Assembly (NCBI GenBank): GCA_964464925.1
Contig: CAYXLI010000014.1
Location: 62,001 to 126,000, forward strand
DNA length: 64,000 bases
Source: CAYXLI01 sp964464925
GTDB taxonomy: Bacteria > Acidobacteriota > Terriglobia > Bryobacterales > Bryobacteraceae
Direction of reading: 5' to 3'
The position numbers and the translations under genes are program-made. Under the pieces are notes generated by a model, which saw only the letters and a list, made by a program, of their open reading frames with translations, was not told where the DNA came from and did no database searches. Of this stretch, positions 27,015-36,108 are shown piece by piece. Each line of letters starts with the position of its first letter. Position 1 is the first letter of the stretch.

Positions 27015-28697
27015 TTACCAGAAGAGAATATTGAGAATTGCAAACACAATGGCGCACACAACCGCCCAAAAGGCGGGGCGCAAAAAGAGAGGAACGGCTG
27101 CCTCACTCGGGATTTCCGTGCAGCCGTATACTAGGCCGACCAGCTCCTTTTCCGGTTTCGGCCTGGTCATGTAGCTGACCACGACAGTGACAATCACGCA
27201 GACCAGCCATGACCACAGGCCGCGGTACATATTCTCGGCCATATCTTTCGCATTCGTGGAAAGGGCGATGATTCCGAGAGCGCTTGGGTCGGCTTTGACC
27301 CAGCCCCACATGGCGATGGAACTGAGGGTTCCGGTTAGAAGCCCCCAGAATCCGCCGGCGGGAGTTGCACGCTTCCACAACATCCCGAGGAGCACGGTGC
27401 CAAACAACGGGGCGATGAAAAAGCTGAATAGCGCCTGGACGTAATCCATGATGCTCTTGAATTCCATGACGAGATACGCGGTGCCGATGCTGACCAGGAC
27501 GCCGATAATGGTACACGCGCGGCCCATAGCTACATAGTGCGAGTCGGGCGCCGTTTTGCGCATGAGGGCGCGATAGATGTCGTAGGTCCAAACCGTGGCA
27601 AACGCACTGACGTTACCAGCCATGCCCGACATGAAGCCCGCGATCAAGGCGGTGATGCCCAGACCCATGAGGCCGGGTCCGCAATAGCGAGCGAGCATGA
27701 GCGGCAGCACTTCGTTATAGCTGTGGCCACCGGCCGACAGGGCAGCGGATTCGCCGGTGAGTTTCACAGGCAGCACGGCGAGGCCGAGGAGACCGGGAAG
27801 AATCACGATGAAGGGAACCATCATCTTGAAGCCGGCTCCGATGATGGGTGCCATTTTGGCAGAGCGGAGATCCTTGGCGGCGAGGACGCGCTGCACGACA
27901 AGAAAATCGGTCGTCCAATATCCGAACGAAATCACCCAGCCGAGGCCGAGAACGATTCCGGTCCAATGGATGCCCATCGGATTGTCGGTGAAGGAGCCGA
28001 GCGTGCTCCACAGGTGTGTGTAACTATCGGAACCGAGGTTGGTGAGGACACGCTGGCGTAGGCCGTTCCAGCCTCCCGTTTCGATCAGGCCCATAATCGG
28101 AATCAGCAGGGCGCCGAGCCAGATGAGGAAAAACTGCAGAACTTCATTGAAAATGGCAGAACGAAGACCGCCCAGGGCCACGTAAATGGCGACCGTAATG
28201 GAAGAAACCCAGATGCTGAAGTTGATGTCCCATCCGAGCACCACCTTCATGACCAGGGCCATCGAGTACATGTTGATGCCGGACATCAGGATGGTCATGA
28301 AGGCGAAGGTGACGGCCGAGAGAGCGCGGCTGGGTTCGCCGAAGCGGAGTTTAAGATATCCCGGTACGGAATGGGTCTTCGATATGTAGTAGAAAGGCAT
28401 CATGACGATGCCAAGGAACAGCATCGCCGGAATGGCTCCGATCCAATACCAGTGAGTGGCCAAGATGCCGTATTGATATGCGGCGGCCGCCCAGCCCATC
28501 AACTCGAGAGAACCTAGGTTTGCAGACAGGAAGCTGAGGCCGGCGATCCACGCGGTCATTTCGCGTCCGGCAAGGAAAAAATCTTCGCCTGTACTGGCGC
28601 GTTCCTTGAGATACAGCCCAATCAAGAGAACAGCAATGAAGTAGGCTCCGATGATGACGAGATCGACCGGAGCGAGCGTAATCAACCTGGATGTCAT
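27015..28697 (-). CDS. sodium:solute symporter (SSS family), probable arabinose uptake
   Basis: A 560-aa protein with about 14 membrane segments. SSS landmarks are DLVIIGAYFIAVLLIGLYLKERASTGEDFFLAGREMTAWIAGLSFLSANLG, KLRFGEPSRALSAVTFAFMTI, and VVQRVLAAKDLRSAKMAPIIGAGFKMMVPFIVILPGLLGLAV. It resembles the SGLT-like sugar group. First gene of the ara operon, with a promoter and LacI-type operator just upstream. It is predicted to import L-arabinose or an arabinoside with Na+. Confidence 0.9.
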   Translation of the reverse strand: MTSRLITLAPVDLVIIGAYFIAVLLIGLYLKERASTGEDFFLAGREMTAWIAGLSFLSANLGSLELMGWAAAAYQYGILATHWYWIGAIPAMLFLGIVMMPFYYISKTHSVPGYLKLRFGEPSRALSAVTFAFMTILMSGINMYSMALVMKVVLGWDINFSIWVSSITVAIYVALGGLRSAIFNEVLQFFLIWLGALLIPIMGLIETGGWNGLRQRVLTNLGSDSYTHLWSTLGSFTDNPMGIHWTGIVLGLGWVISFGYWTTDFLVVQRVLAAKDLRSAKMAPIIGAGFKMMVPFIVILPGLLGLAVLPVKLTGESAALSAGGHSYNEVLPLMLARYCGPGLMGLGITALIAGFMSGMAGNVSAFATVWTYDIYRALMRKTAPDSHYVAMGRACTIIGVLVSIGTAYLVMEFKSIMDYVQALFSFFIAPLFGTVLLGMLWKRATPAGGFWGLLTGTLSSIAMWGWVKADPSALGIIALSTNAKDMAENMYRGLWSWLVCVIVTVVVSYMTRPKPEKELVGLVYGCTEIPSEAAVPLFLRPAFWAVVCAIVFAILNILFW

Positions 28698-28737
28698 GGC
28701 TCAGTTGCGCCGCTTGGGTGGACAAGAGGAGCAGTCG

Positions 28738-28783
28738 TGCAAGGGCTTACAGTGACGATACTCCTTTGGGATTGGCGTGTCAA
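28738..28783 (-). promoter_or_regulatory. promoter and LacI-type operator of the ara operon
   Basis: On the minus strand a perfect -35 (TTGACA, 28783-28778), 17-bp spacer and TATCGT -10 (28760-28755) lie upstream of the transporter. TGCAAGGGCTTACA (28738-28751) covers the expected start point. It differs from the palindrome TGTAAGCGCTTACA at two positions. This geometry suits repression by the LacI protein. Confidence 0.65.
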
Positions 28784-28891
28784 TTTGCAAGATAGACCGA
28801 AAGACATACACCAGGTGTTCGGGGTGGCGACCTCATGGACGGTTCGGGTTCTAGTCAAAATCCGTCATAAGCGAATGAGATGTGAACTCTT

Positions 28892-28905
28892 TGCAAGCGT
28901 TGAGG
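28892..28905 (+). promoter_or_regulatory. LacI-type operator upstream of TonB receptor
   Basis: TGCAAGCGTTGAGG shares the first eight bases with the other locus operators. It lies about 22 bp upstream of the receptor's -35 box. Confidence 0.45.
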
Positions 28906-28927
28906 CTTTGCGGTTTGGCCTTGGCGG

Positions 28928-28957
28928 TTGACTAACAGCTCCGTGTAATCATAAAAT
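28928..28957 (+). promoter_or_regulatory. promoter of TonB-dependent receptor gene
   Basis: -35 TTGACT (28928-28933), 18-bp spacer, -10 TAAAAT (28952-28957). A strong TAAGGAGGT ribosome site lies at 28971-28979. Confidence 0.6.
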
Positions 28958-28992
28958 CCTCCACACAGACTAAGGAGGTCTCTCGAAATTCT

Positions 28993-31900
28993 ATGAGAAC
29001 AGGTCCACGCAAGACCGTCATTCTCTTGCTGGCGACTCTGCTGTTTGGTGGATTGCTTTTGTCGCAATCATCCTTTACGGCGGCTGTTCGTGGCGTTGTT
29101 ACTGACTCCAGCGGAGCTTCAGTACCCGGAGCGAAGGTAACTCTGACCGAAGCGGAGCGCAATGTTCCGCATTATGTCACGACCGACGATTCCGGACGAT
29201 ATGTAATCACGGCTTTGCCGCCGGGAAGCTACACGCTCTCGGTCGAGGCGGCCGGTTTTAGGAAGCACACACGTAGCGCCTTCGAACTTACAGTTCAGCA
29301 GCAGGCTACTTTCGACATCACGCTTGACGTGGGCGACGTATCCACATCGGTGTCCGTGGAAACGGCGGCCCCACTGCTAAATACGACTATCGCGACGCTC
29401 GGTCAGGTAATCGACAACCGATATATGCTTGCGCTGCCCAACATCGGGCGGAATGCTTTGATGGGCCTAAACCTGACGGCCGGCGTTGTTGGAGCGAACG
29501 GTACGCTCAATCCCACTAACACGAATTTCGTTGCGAATGGCACACGCAATTCGACATCCGACGTTCTGGTGGACGGGGCGATCGTGAATACCACCGAACA
29601 GAATACCGGCGCAACCGACCTGAAATGGGCGCCCTCAGTGGACGCCGTTCAGGAATTCAAGATGCAGACGAATTTCTTCGGCGCAGAATACGCCCAATCG
29701 GGCGGCGCGATTGTGAACATGGTGACCAAGTCGGGGACCAACGAATTCCATGGCACGGGCTACTATTTCCTGCGCGATTCAGGCCTGAACGCAAACAGTT
29801 GGTCCGCCAACCGCGCGGGCTCGCCGATTCCGTATTATCATCGCAACCAATTAGGCGGTGTTATCGGTGGTCCAATCAAGAAAAACAAGACATTTTTCTT
29901 CGGCACATACGAGTACACTCACTCGGAGAGTCCGTCCAGTCAGACGGCCACGTTTCCGACGCTGGATCAGCGCAATGGCGACTTCTCGAAGACGTTCTTC
30001 AGCGATGGCAGGCTGATCACGATTTACAATCCCTTCGATACATATAAGGATGCGAACGGCGTCACCAAGCGGAATCCGTTCCCTGGGAATGTCATTCCGA
30101 AGGCTATGATAGATCCCGTTGCGCTGAAGGCGATGGCGTTCTATCCGCTGCCGAACCAGGATCCGAACGCGACCACCCACGTGAACAACTGGTTCCAACA
30201 AGCGATTGGAGCCAGCACGACAAAGCCGCAGTTCGACATCAAGGCGGACCATAGCTTCACCGACCGCCTACGTTTCACGGGCCGGTACAGTCTGAATTAC
30301 AACTCTAGCGCTCCGGCCAATCTGTTCGGATCGGTTAATAACGCTCTCACGGCTGCGGACCCGTACAACGGCCCCAGCTTCACCCACACCCAGTCAGCCA
30401 CAGGCAACGCGACCTTCGTTCAGAACCCAACGACGATCTTCACCTTTACATATGGGTTCATCTACTCGAACTTCGGCCGCAATCCGTTCGTGGAGAATTT
30501 CGACGAGACGACGCTTGGCCTACCGAAGTACATGCAGGATACGGCGACGGCCCACGTGTTCCCGATGTTCAGCGCGAGCGGCTACAGCGATGTCGGCACA
30601 CAGGGCTGGTGGATCATGGATCGCCAGGAAGGCGTCCATCAGTACTCCGGTTCGATGACAAAGATCGTTGGCGGTCACAACATTAAGACCGGCGCCGAAT
30701 TTCGCCACAACTTTCTCGATTACGCGCAGCCCGGCTATCCCTCGGGCCACTTTACGTTCGGCTCCCAAACAACCAGCCAGGATCTGAATACCGGCAGCAG
30801 CATCCAAGGGAATGGATTTGCCTCGATGTTGTTGGGGTGGGGCAGCGGATCGGACTTTCACATCGACCCGAAGGCGTTCTCCCGAGCCGGCTATTGGGGC
30901 TTCTTCATTCAGGACGATTGGAAGATCAGCCGCAAGCTGACTCTCAATCTCGGTCTGCGCTACGAATTCGAGAATCCCCGGACTGAGGTATTTGACCGCT
31001 ACAGCTATTGGGACCTGAATGCGGCTTCACCTATTAAGGTTCCTGGCTACGACCTGAAGGGCGTAATGAAGTTCGTCGGAGGCGACACGCGCTCGCCCTT
31101 CGACCGCGACATGAACAACTTCGGCCCGCGGCTTGGCTTCGCCTACGCTCTGGACAATAAGACGTCCATTCGCGGAGGAGCTGGTCTGTTCTACCTTCTC
31201 TCTCGTGCTACTGTTTCCGGCCACACGGGAGCCGCTTTCAATACGAACGCCGGCGTGCCCTGGTCTCTCGATAGCGGTGCGACACGCAATGCCACGCTGT
31301 CGAATCCTTACCCGCAAGGGATTCTCACGCCGCCGGGCAATTCGCTGGGCGATATGACCTTCATCGGACTCGGCGTGGGCACCATCACGCGGCGGAATCG
31401 CAATCCCGAGATGTATTCGTGGAATATGTCGATTCAGCGCGAGACCGGCTGGAACTCGATTCTCGAGATCAACTACACCGGCAGCCGCGGCGTGCATCTC
31501 TATTCTCCCTATACGAGCTTGAGCCCGCTTCCGCTGTCCGTTTGGTATGGTCCGAATGCCATGAGCCGCGCCCAACTTCAGGCGGCGGTGCCGAACCCGT
31601 TCTACGGCATCATCACGGATCCGAAGGCCACAAACCTGAATGGCAAGACGATCCAGCAATACCGCCTGTTGCGGAACATGCCGCAGTATGACGGCGTCAG
31701 CGGATCGGATCCCAATGCGGCGGACTCCATTTACAATGGGCTTCAAGTTAAGTGGGAAAAGCGCTTTTCTCAGAGCTTCACGGTGCTGGCGCACTACACC
31801 TGGTCGAAGATGATCGATGACGCGTCAGTGACCGACGGAAACCTGACCTGGCTCGGTGGCAGCACCAGCTTCCAGAATCCGCTCGATTACCGCCTGGAAC

Positions 31901-32463
31901 GGGCTCTGTCACAGCACGATGTTCCGCACCGCTTCGTCGCGACCGGCGATTGGCAACTGCCCTTCGGCCGGGGTCGCCTGCTCGGGTCGAACGCGAATCG
32001 CATTTTGGATACCGTGATCGGCGGTTGGGAGGTCAGTGGGTTCTTCACCTTGCAGTCGGGCTTCCCGCTGCAGGTGACGCAGTCGGGCGGCACGCTGTGG
32101 AATGGCACTCAGCGGCCGAATCTGATCGGCGATCCGGCTACGTCCGGGTCGATTTATGACCGACTCAGCAACTACTTCAACCAGGCGTCATTCTCGCGGC
32201 CCGCGCCGGATACGTTCGGTACGGCAGCGCGGACGCTCAGTATCCGTGGTCCTCGCGTCAATACATTGGATGCTGCGCTGCTGAAGAACTTCCGCATTAC
32301 TGAACGGCAGCGAGGCGAGTTCCGTTTCGAAGCTTCGAATGTGCGGAATCACCCGGTGTTCAGCGATCCTCCGCAGAGTTATGGGGCCAGCAACTTCGGC
32401 GTCATCAGCGGAACGAAGGTGGGGTCGCGGAGTATTCAGCTCGGGTTTAAGTATTATTTCTGA
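28993..32463 (+). CDS. TonB-dependent receptor with N-terminal carboxypeptidase-like domain
   Basis: A 1156-aa outer-membrane protein. The signal peptide (TVILLLATLLFGGLLLSQ) is followed by a carboxypeptidase regulatory-like beta sandwich (residues about 30-115, GVVTDSSGASVPGAKVTLTE), a plug (about 120-260, with YAQSGGAIVNMVTKSGTNEFHG) and the barrel, ending in aromatic FKYYF as usual for outer-membrane barrels. It belongs to the large Oar-like group typical of Acidobacteria. It is divergent from the ara operon, shares the LacI-type operators, and so probably imports arabinose-containing oligosaccharides. Confidence 0.92.
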   Translation: MRTGPRKTVILLLATLLFGGLLLSQSSFTAAVRGVVTDSSGASVPGAKVTLTEAERNVPHYVTTDDSGRYVITALPPGSYTLSVEAAGFRKHTRSAFELTVQQQATFDITLDVGDVSTSVSVETAAPLLNTTIATLGQVIDNRYMLALPNIGRNALMGLNLTAGVVGANGTLNPTNTNFVANGTRNSTSDVLVDGAIVNTTEQNTGATDLKWAPSVDAVQEFKMQTNFFGAEYAQSGGAIVNMVTKSGTNEFHGTGYYFLRDSGLNANSWSANRAGSPIPYYHRNQLGGVIGGPIKKNKTFFFGTYEYTHSESPSSQTATFPTLDQRNGDFSKTFFSDGRLITIYNPFDTYKDANGVTKRNPFPGNVIPKAMIDPVALKAMAFYPLPNQDPNATTHVNNWFQQAIGASTTKPQFDIKADHSFTDRLRFTGRYSLNYNSSAPANLFGSVNNALTAADPYNGPSFTHTQSATGNATFVQNPTTIFTFTYGFIYSNFGRNPFVENFDETTLGLPKYMQDTATAHVFPMFSASGYSDVGTQGWWIMDRQEGVHQYSGSMTKIVGGHNIKTGAEFRHNFLDYAQPGYPSGHFTFGSQTTSQDLNTGSSIQGNGFASMLLGWGSGSDFHIDPKAFSRAGYWGFFIQDDWKISRKLTLNLGLRYEFENPRTEVFDRYSYWDLNAASPIKVPGYDLKGVMKFVGGDTRSPFDRDMNNFGPRLGFAYALDNKTSIRGGAGLFYLLSRATVSGHTGAAFNTNAGVPWSLDSGATRNATLSNPYPQGILTPPGNSLGDMTFIGLGVGTITRRNRNPEMYSWNMSIQRETGWNSILEINYTGSRGVHLYSPYTSLSPLPLSVWYGPNAMSRAQLQAAVPNPFYGIITDPKATNLNGKTIQQYRLLRNMPQYDGVSGSDPNAADSIYNGLQVKWEKRFSQSFTVLAHYTWSKMIDDASVTDGNLTWLGGSTSFQNPLDYRLERALSQHDVPHRFVATGDWQLPFGRGRLLGSNANRILDTVIGGWEVSGFFTLQSGFPLQVTQSGGTLWNGTQRPNLIGDPATSGSIYDRLSNYFNQASFSRPAPDTFGTAARTLSIRGPRVNTLDAALLKNFRITERQRGEFRFEASNVRNHPVFSDPPQSYGASNFGVISGTKVGSRSIQLGFKYYF

Positions 32464-32482
32464 TCTGAAGCATTGTTCTTTC

Positions 32483-32526
32483 AAGCCGGTTCGCTTCTCT
32501 CTAAGAGGCGAACCGGCTTTGTTATT
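32483..32526 (+). terminator. Rho-independent terminator after TonB receptor
   Basis: A perfect 12-bp stem (AAGCCGGTTCGC / GCGAACCGGCTT) with a 13-nt loop, followed by TTTGTTATT, 20 bp after the receptor stop codon. Confidence 0.85.
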
Positions 32527-32575
32527 CCCGCGGCGCTGCAGACCTCGATTTTGAGAGAATGAGTTCGGCCCCCCC

Positions 32576-32785
32576 GTGGACTGGCTGTCTTTGGAGTCTA
32601 GCGTCTTTACGGCGGCTTTATACTGTCCCGATCAGTGTCTGCTGTATTTGAGGTTTCGGAGCGGCGCTGTCTATCGTTATTTTGACCTTGCGCCGGACGA
32701 GTATGAAGCGTTCCTTACCGCGGAATCCAAAGGGGAGTATTTCGCGCATCATATTCGCGATAAGTATCGCTATGAACGGATGTAG
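32576..32785 (+). CDS. KTSC-domain protein
   Basis: A 69-aa protein starting at GTG (MDWLSLESSVFTAALYCPDQCLLYLRFRSGAVYRYFDLAPDEYEAFLTAESKGEYFAHHIRDKYRYERM). The S-S-x-F-x-A-x-Y-x-x-x-x-x-x-L-x-x-x-F-x-x-G-x-x-Y-x-Y and SKGxYFxxxIRxxYxY pattern is the KTSC domain, a small single-domain family that may bind nucleic acid (it is sometimes fused to lysyl-tRNA synthetase; the name comes from this). It is the last chromosomal gene before the tRNA and the integrated element. Confidence 0.85.
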   Translation: MDWLSLESSVFTAALYCPDQCLLYLRFRSGAVYRYFDLAPDEYEAFLTAESKGEYFAHHIRDKYRYERM

Positions 32786-32893
32786 TGCGTCGGAAATAAC
32801 GGCAGTTGCAGGACGCGCTCGGCGGTCTGCCCGGGGAGTTAGCTGTGCTTGCGGCGGAGTACCTAGTTTGCCATACTTGGATGTGATTCCCGG

Positions 32894-32968
<75 letters not shown>

Positions 32969-33013
32969 AAGAATCAACAACTTACAAGCGCCGCCAAAAA
33001 GCATAAACCTCGA

Positions 33014-34150
33014 TTAACCTCGTTTGCGAAGCACCCCAACAAAGTCGGCGTACAGCTTTGAGGCTTCCGCCTTCCGTTCTGCCACCCCACTCTGGACGTA
33101 GTTGTCCAGGTGTGTGCGCATTCCGTGACCCTGTTGATCGGCGATGATCTTCAGGTCCGAGTTTCTCTGCTTGTGCAGAGTCGAATGCGACCGCCGCAGG
33201 ACGGCGAAATTGATCCACCCAAGCTCGAACGGCCGAAGCTTCGGGCGTACGTACATCCGCAAAACGCTTTCCGGCCAAATCGGGGTCACCAAGGTGGACG
33301 ACGGAAAGACGCAATCCCTCGGACCGTTCGCCGGTAAGCGCCCGATCCAAGCCAACAGCCTGGCCAAGATTTCGTCCGGCACCCCGACCTTGCGTTCGCT
33401 CTTCGGTGTTTTCGGCGGCTCGTACCGCCCCTTGTACCAAGAGCGCTCGATCTGAATGCCGTCGCCGGAGATGTCGCCGCACCAGAGGGCGAAGGCCTCC
33501 GATTCGCGCATGCCGGCGAACATGACCAAGTCGAAGCACAGCCGCTCGCGCTCGCCCAGGAGATCCCAGGCCGCGGCATACTGCTCCAAAGTGACCCGCA
33601 GTTTCGGCCCAGAAGACTTCGCCAGTTTGACCGGCGCCTTGAGGCCTTCGGCTACGTTGTTCACTAGGTAGCCCTCAGCGACGGCGGAGCGGCAGATGTC
33701 GGTCAGATATCCGCGGAGATGGTTCAAGACTTGGCGGCCCATGCCCTGCTCTGCTTTCTTTTTCAAGATTGCTCGCAGCAGTGCCGGCGTCAGTTCCTCG
33801 AACTTGATCTCGCCGAGGTCAGGCATCAGATGGGCGCGGATTTCACGGGTGCTTTCTTTAGCCGTGTTCTCCCGCCATTCTCCGACCTCAGTTTTCATCG
33901 GCAGAAATATGTCCTCCACGAATCGCTCGAACGTCTCCTCTGTCTTGGAACGTAGCGGGTTGAGATTGATTGGCCTGATGATCTCGTCCCGCAGGATCTC
34001 GGCCTGCCGCCGGTTGATCTCCGATTTCAGCCCGAGAGTTTTCGTCGTCTGCTTGCCAGGGGCGTAATAGAATTTGACGATCCACCTTCGACCGTCGGGT
34101 GATGACCGTAAACAGCCATGTTGGTACCTCCTTGTTCGTTTCCTTGCCAT
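33014..34150 (-). CDS. int: tyrosine recombinase (ICE integrase)
   Basis: A 378-aa phage-type integrase. An Arm/AP2-like N-terminus (SSPDGRRWIVKFYYAPGKQTTKTLG) precedes a SAM-like core-binding domain (FERFVEDIFLPMKTEVGEWRENTAKESTREIRAHLMPDLGE). In the catalytic domain the first Arg is in GMRESEAFALW (near residue 213) and the last box is GHGMRTHLDNYVQSG with Tyr near residue 350. The usual HxxR box reads AVLR, so the His is replaced by Ala. This variant occurs in related acidobacterial and phage integrases (…ADQxGHG). It should excise and insert the element at the tRNA. Confidence 0.92.
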   Translation of the reverse strand: MARKRTRRYQHGCLRSSPDGRRWIVKFYYAPGKQTTKTLGLKSEINRRQAEILRDEIIRPINLNPLRSKTEETFERFVEDIFLPMKTEVGEWRENTAKESTREIRAHLMPDLGEIKFEELTPALLRAILKKKAEQGMGRQVLNHLRGYLTDICRSAVAEGYLVNNVAEGLKAPVKLAKSSGPKLRVTLEQYAAAWDLLGERERLCFDLVMFAGMRESEAFALWCGDISGDGIQIERSWYKGRYEPPKTPKSERKVGVPDEILARLLAWIGRLPANGPRDCVFPSSTLVTPIWPESVLRMYVRPKLRPFELGWINFAVLRRSHSTLHKQRNSDLKIIADQQGHGMRTHLDNYVQSGVAERKAEASKLYADFVGVLRKRG

Positions 34151-34208
34151 CAGCGCACTCCTAAGGTGCGCCTCTGGCGCGCGATCTCGACTCGATCCGA
34201 CGATAGCA

Positions 34209-34448
34209 TCAGGCCGCCGTCATCTTCTCGTTCTCGCGCTGCCATTGCTCCAGCGTTGTCTTCAGAACGACCCACTTCTTCCGGCCGACCTGAACGGACG
34301 GTAAGCGGGGCACGCCTTCAATTTCTCCGCGGCGCAACCGGTGTGCGGTTGCCGAGCTGCAACCGATTGCTGCTGCAACCTCGTCAACAAGCAGCCAAGG
34401 CCGCTGATCGACTGCTGGAATCGGCTTGCGTGTTCGTGTGTGTTGCAT
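34209..34448 (-). CDS. excisionase-like HTH protein
   Basis: A 79-aa protein (PWLLVDEVAAAIGCSSATAHRLRRGEIEGVPRLPSVQVGRKKWVVLKTTLEQWQRENEKM) of the MerR/AlpA HTH_17 type, the fold used by many recombination directionality factors. It is 58 bp upstream of int in the same direction. The start chosen is the Met of MQHTRT; an in-frame start three codons earlier is possible. Its stop lies just beside the traB end, so its promoter may be inside traB. It probably helps excision or represses int. Confidence 0.8.
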   Translation of the reverse strand: MQHTRTRKPIPAVDQRPWLLVDEVAAAIGCSSATAHRLRRGEIEGVPRLPSVQVGRKKWVVLKTTLEQWQRENEKMTAA

Positions 34449-34453
34449 AATCC

Positions 34454-35596
34454 TCACCTGTTCTCCGCGATCAAAAGAGGCAGCGCGAAGAGTCGAGACC
34501 AGGCCATCAAAGAGGCCCGCTGCGCTGCAGGAATGCTTGTTTCGCGAACCCAGTACTGGTTCGCGATGCCGACTATGAGCGTAGGGCGTTCACTTGCCGA
34601 GAGCAGGACCGGTAGGACCAACAACTGCTCGTAGCAGATCAGAAATGCGACCCGCTGGTCGGCGACTTCGATAGTGCCTGGCCCATTCAGCCGAAGCGGC
34701 ACGCTCGGGCCGTTGCCGAACGGCCGCCACATGCCGACGGGAACGGGAACCCGCTGGAAGAACGCCTGCGGCTGCTCACCGCCGATGATTAGCGCGGCAT
34801 TTCTGTAGGCCGACGAGTTGGGGATCGCCAAGCCAGCTCCGATCACAGCCAAGCGGTGCTGCCGATGCAGTTTCGCGAGTGTCGGTTCCCAGAATGCTTC
34901 CGTCGCTTCGGTCCATCGGCTGATGACCGTCTCCGGCAGAACTGTCACCCATGCGCGGGAGGCGGAAACGATTCTCTGTACGGCGTCGGAAGCAATAAAC
35001 TCGTCGGCGCCCTCGAACCGTCGTCCTGGGACAAAATTCGTTCCGATTGCCATCCATGCTGATGGCGGTGGAACCGGCCTTGAGAAGCAGAAGGAGAGAA
35101 CGGATGCCGCGGCGAGAGCGATCCAGATCCGCGGTCTTCCCAACAGGATGAGCCCCGGCGCGGTGATCACAGCGGCGAAGCCGAGCCAAGCCGTTCCGGG
35201 AAAAAGCACTCCTGCAGAGGTGACGGGAGACGCCCAGCCGACGAGCCCAAGCGGTGGTAGAACGCCCGCGGCCAACGCCATCGGTATTCTCCACGCGGCA
35301 GCGGTGCGGTTCTGAGTCCAGGCCACAGTCAGCGGCAGCGAAAGAAGAAGAACTGCGATCATCCACGCCAACGCACCCGAAGTGATGCTGGCTTCCGCGA
35401 ACGCCGCGTATGCGCGGGCCAGGGGCCAGGACGCCGCCCCGAAATAAGCCGTAGCGACAGCGAGCGCCCACGATCTTCGCGATTGAAGCCCTACGATGAT
35501 TGGCACCGCGAAGGCGAACCCGATGGACCACCAGGTCCGCCAGCCAAATGCGCCGACCAGACCTGCGGCCAACGTGCTTAGGAGTGCAGTAGCCAC
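34454..35596 (-). CDS. traB: conjugal transfer protein TraB (CN-hydrolase fold)
   Basis: A 380-aa protein with several N-terminal membrane segments (LLSTLAAGLVGAFGW ... ALAVATAYFGAASW) and a C-terminal nitrilase/Lnt-like domain (VLPETVISRWTEATEAFW; IGAGLAIP; FLICYEQLLVLP). The catalytic Glu (PET) and Cys (CYE) are present, but the place of the usual Lys appears to be Arg (QRVPVPVG). Ti-plasmid TraB has this architecture and is encoded beside TraF. It overlaps traF by 19 bp. Its role in transfer may be processing or acylation of a pilus or envelope component. Confidence 0.85.
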   Translation of the reverse strand: MATALLSTLAAGLVGAFGWRTWWSIGFAFAVPIIVGLQSRRSWALAVATAYFGAASWPLARAYAAFAEASITSGALAWMIAVLLLSLPLTVAWTQNRTAAAWRIPMALAAGVLPPLGLVGWASPVTSAGVLFPGTAWLGFAAVITAPGLILLGRPRIWIALAAASVLSFCFSRPVPPPSAWMAIGTNFVPGRRFEGADEFIASDAVQRIVSASRAWVTVLPETVISRWTEATEAFWEPTLAKLHRQHRLAVIGAGLAIPNSSAYRNAALIIGGEQPQAFFQRVPVPVGMWRPFGNGPSVPLRLNGPGTIEVADQRVAFLICYEQLLVLPVLLSASERPTLIVGIANQYWVRETSIPAAQRASLMAWSRLFALPLLIAENR

Positions 35597-36108
35597 AACG
35601 GCCTGAGCCTCCCTCGAATCGACTTCTCTTCAACCGGACCGATGTACCGCGAGTCGTAGCTGCCGCGGCTGTACGTCGAGGCAACCCACACAGTCCCCGG
35701 ATGGACTCGATAGGTCCCGCTGGGCCAAGACTGAAGAGGGCGGTTTGCAGCGTCAAGGCGAAGCGGCGCGGTGTTCGGTAGTAGCCGACCATTAACCGCA
35801 ATCCCAGCGGGAGAAACCTTCACGATGTCGCCGGCGCGGGCGACCACCGGCTTGAGGAGCGGAACAGCTCGATCGGGACAGGTGAACCCTCGAACGCGGT
35901 AGCCGCGGTCTCGCGAGACTGATGCGAACGGTTCGGACGGGCAGAACTCGATCAAGCTCGCGCTTACCTGGTTGGTCCGGATGTACAGGCCAAGCAGCAG
36001 GCTTGAACTGGTATTCACCCGCACTCCAGCGAAGCCAGCCACAAAAGCCGAAGCCGTGATCAACGCGACGGCGACCCCGAGGCTACGAAGGCCAGATTTC
36101 GCCGTCAT
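35578..36108 (-). CDS. traF: TraF-type signal-peptidase-like protease
   Basis: A 176-aa protein starting at the ATG at 36108. A membrane helix (LGVAVALITASAFVAGFAGVRVNTSSSLLLGLY) precedes the S26-like core VNTSSSLLLGLY (catalytic Ser region) and VVARAGDIVKVSPAGIAVNGRLLP (Lys-dyad-like region) and ends YIGPVEEKSIRGRLRPLWLL. In IncP plasmids TraF cyclises the TrbC pilin by removing its tail and joining the ends. The frame stays open far upstream, but that part overlaps ssb and is not coding. The TrbC of this element would be its substrate. Confidence 0.87.
   Translation of the reverse strand: MTAKSGLRSLGVAVALITASAFVAGFAGVRVNTSSSLLLGLYIRTNQVSASLIEFCPSEPFASVSRDRGYRVRGFTCPDRAVPLLKPVVARAGDIVKVSPAGIAVNGRLLPNTAPLRLDAANRPLQSWPSGTYRVHPGTVWVASTYSRGSYDSRYIGPVEEKSIRGRLRPLWLLHS

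Noticed and set aside
32969..33013. Repeated AACCTCG units between tRNA and integrase as arm-type sites
   Set aside because: Only two short copies, too weak to call without binding data.
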